Positions 63,330-64,000 of a stretch of DNA of 64,000 bases are shown here, piece by piece; position 1 is the stretch's first letter; each line of letters begins with the position of its first letter. Made by a program: the position numbers and the translations under genes. The notes beneath the pieces are model-generated. The model was given only the letters and a program-made list of their open reading frames with translations, ran no database searches and had not been told where the DNA came from. Origin of the DNA: Psychrobacter sp. (GTDB lineage: Bacteria > Pseudomonadota > Gammaproteobacteria > Pseudomonadales > Moraxellaceae); NCBI RefSeq assembly GCF_030454045.1, contig NZ_JAKDJE010000003.1, positions 1-64,000 on the forward strand, read 5' to 3'.

Positions 63330-63734
63330 ATGATTACATCACAAGACATGATTGATCGCTTTGGCAGCAAAGAGATGGTAGGTGTTACCAATGAGCAGCC
63401 CCGTCATGACTCAGTGATTGATGATGTGGTCATGCAAGCCGCGATTGGCGATGCGGTCAGTGAGGTGGTGAGTTATTTGCGCCCCGCAGGGCTTGAGTAT
63501 CAAGCAGACACAGCGCCACGCGTGCTCAAGCTCAAAGCGTGTGACATCGCGCGGTACTACTTGTATGACAATGGCGTCACGCCCATCGTCGAGGCGCGTT
63601 ATGAAGCCGCGACAAAATGGCTCGATAAGGTCAAAAAAGACCCGTCGATGCTGACAGGTCAAGTCGTCAAGCCGCCATCTGATAGTACGGTGCATGTAAT
63701 ACCAAACCCCGTGCCAACTTTATGGGATAACTGA
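63330..63734 (+). CDS. Mu gp36-like head-tail protein (DUF1320)
   Basis: This 134-residue protein begins MITSQDMIDRFGSKEMVGVT and has VLKLKACDIARYYLYD and a Pro-rich end. It matches DUF1320/gp36, a head-completion component found after the capsid in Mu-like phages. The stop overlaps the next start (TGATG). Confidence 0.85.
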   Translation: MITSQDMIDRFGSKEMVGVTNEQPRHDSVIDDVVMQAAIGDAVSEVVSYLRPAGLEYQADTAPRVLKLKACDIARYYLYDNGVTPIVEARYEAATKWLDKVKKDPSMLTGQVVKPPSDSTVHVIPNPVPTLWDN

Positions 63735-64000
63735 TGCAAGTCGATGTCGTACATGATCTAACAGGCGTATCGGACAGACTAGAGCGGCTAGCCCAAGGCA
63801 TGGGCGACTTAACACCCGTCATGCAGGCGATAGGCGCTGTCGTAGAGGGCAGCACGCGTGAGCGGTTTAGCACCAAGACCGCGCCTGATGGCTCAAGCTG
63901 GGCTGATCTTAAGCCGTCAACGCTAGAGGCTAAAAACGGACGCGGTGGGACGCTGGTAGACCGTGGCGACTTGATGCGCTCAATCACCACCTTTGCATCG
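63734..64000 (+). CDS. Phage virion morphogenesis protein (gpG / tail completion-like), partial
   Basis: This frame runs off the window after 89 codons. It reads MQVDVVHDLTGVSDRLERLA, then GAVVEGSTRERFSTKTAPDG and SSWADLKPSTLEAKN, and RGDLMRSI, the pattern of virion morphogenesis/tail completion proteins (Pfam Phage_tail_S type). It is the first of the head-tail joining genes. Confidence 0.85.
   Translation, partial: MQVDVVHDLTGVSDRLERLAQGMGDLTPVMQAIGAVVEGSTRERFSTKTAPDGSSWADLKPSTLEAKNGRGGTLVDRGDLMRSITTFAS

Larger units (their letters stand above)
44100..64000. mobile_element. Mu-like transposable prophage (left part, runs off window)
   Basis: The gene order S24 repressor, Ner, transposase A, ATPase B, GemA, Mor, lysis, terminase, portal, MuF, protease/scaffold, capsid, gp36, gpG is that of Mu/B3/D3112-type phages. 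Base composition changes from AT-rich host to a visibly G+C-richer block. The left boundary is approximate; the tail genes and right end lie beyond 64000. Most structural genes look intact. Confidence 0.95.

Noticed and set aside
1..64000. CRISPR array
   Set aside because: No regularly spaced repeats of 20-40 bp with unique spacers were seen; the repeats found are isolated or in short tandem form.

Overview
The host part of this window reads as a Gammaproteobacterium of the Moraxellaceae, most likely Psychrobacter. This is inferred from the protein sequences, the moderate G+C, the csp/rhlB/ftsY/murB gene set and the neighbour order; no database was searched. The window holds about 43.8 kb of host chromosome, followed by about 20 kb of a Mu-like transposable prophage that runs off the right edge.

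Host region (1-43.8 kb). The window opens inside the right end of an insertion sequence. Next come a lipoprotein, a pair of M16 peptidases (one catalytic, one without the zinc motif) and a 49-residue lipoprotein. After these are ftsY and ogt; yebC; a voltage-gated K+ channel with a C-terminal zinc ribbon; an ABC1 kinase; aroQ; a cold-shock gene with a long leader; and an RNA helicase. A copper-type pair (ccoS plus a His/Met-tailed TauE/SafE-like protein) follows. The next stretch carries a DUF218 protein, murB, a low-molecular-weight phosphatase, hslR, ilvA, rpiA, argF, alr, dnaB, pdxA, a small protein made of two repeats, ksgA and apaH. A gene-poor stretch contains a second, inverted copy of the insertion-sequence end. 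The remainder holds a Gcr-type membrane protein, two acyl-CoA dehydrogenases, a PAS-GGDEF-EAL protein, rsmE, metF, ahcY and a BtuB-like TonB-dependent receptor. ahcY and metF form an operon behind a probable S-adenosylhomocysteine riboswitch, but metF is split by a 5-bp tandem duplication.

Prophage (about 44.1-64 kb, incomplete). The order is that of B3/D3112/Mu-type phages: an S24 repressor facing a Ner-like regulator across an array of repeated operators; transposase A; ATPase B; GemA; a Mor-type activator; a block of small early genes ending in an HU protein; a lysis cassette (muramidase, Rz with an embedded Rz1, small membrane proteins); packaging and head genes (small and large terminase, portal, MuF, protease with nested scaffold); a cement-like protein; a lambda gpE-type major capsid protein; an Acb2-like small protein; gp36; and the start of a gpG-like protein. 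The phage DNA looks richer in G+C than the host.

Main points of interest. (1) A 74-residue protein just after the capsid gene has the sequence pattern of Acb2, a phage sponge for cyclic oligonucleotides that blocks CBASS and related immunity. (2) Two near-identical 47-bp elements, each placed after a terminator and before a late operon, are probably activator-dependent late promoters. (3) An 18-bp AT-rich repeat centred on TTTAAAC occurs four times, only in the prophage. (4) metF and a small gene at the left end of the prophage are both broken by simple, potentially reversible mutations.
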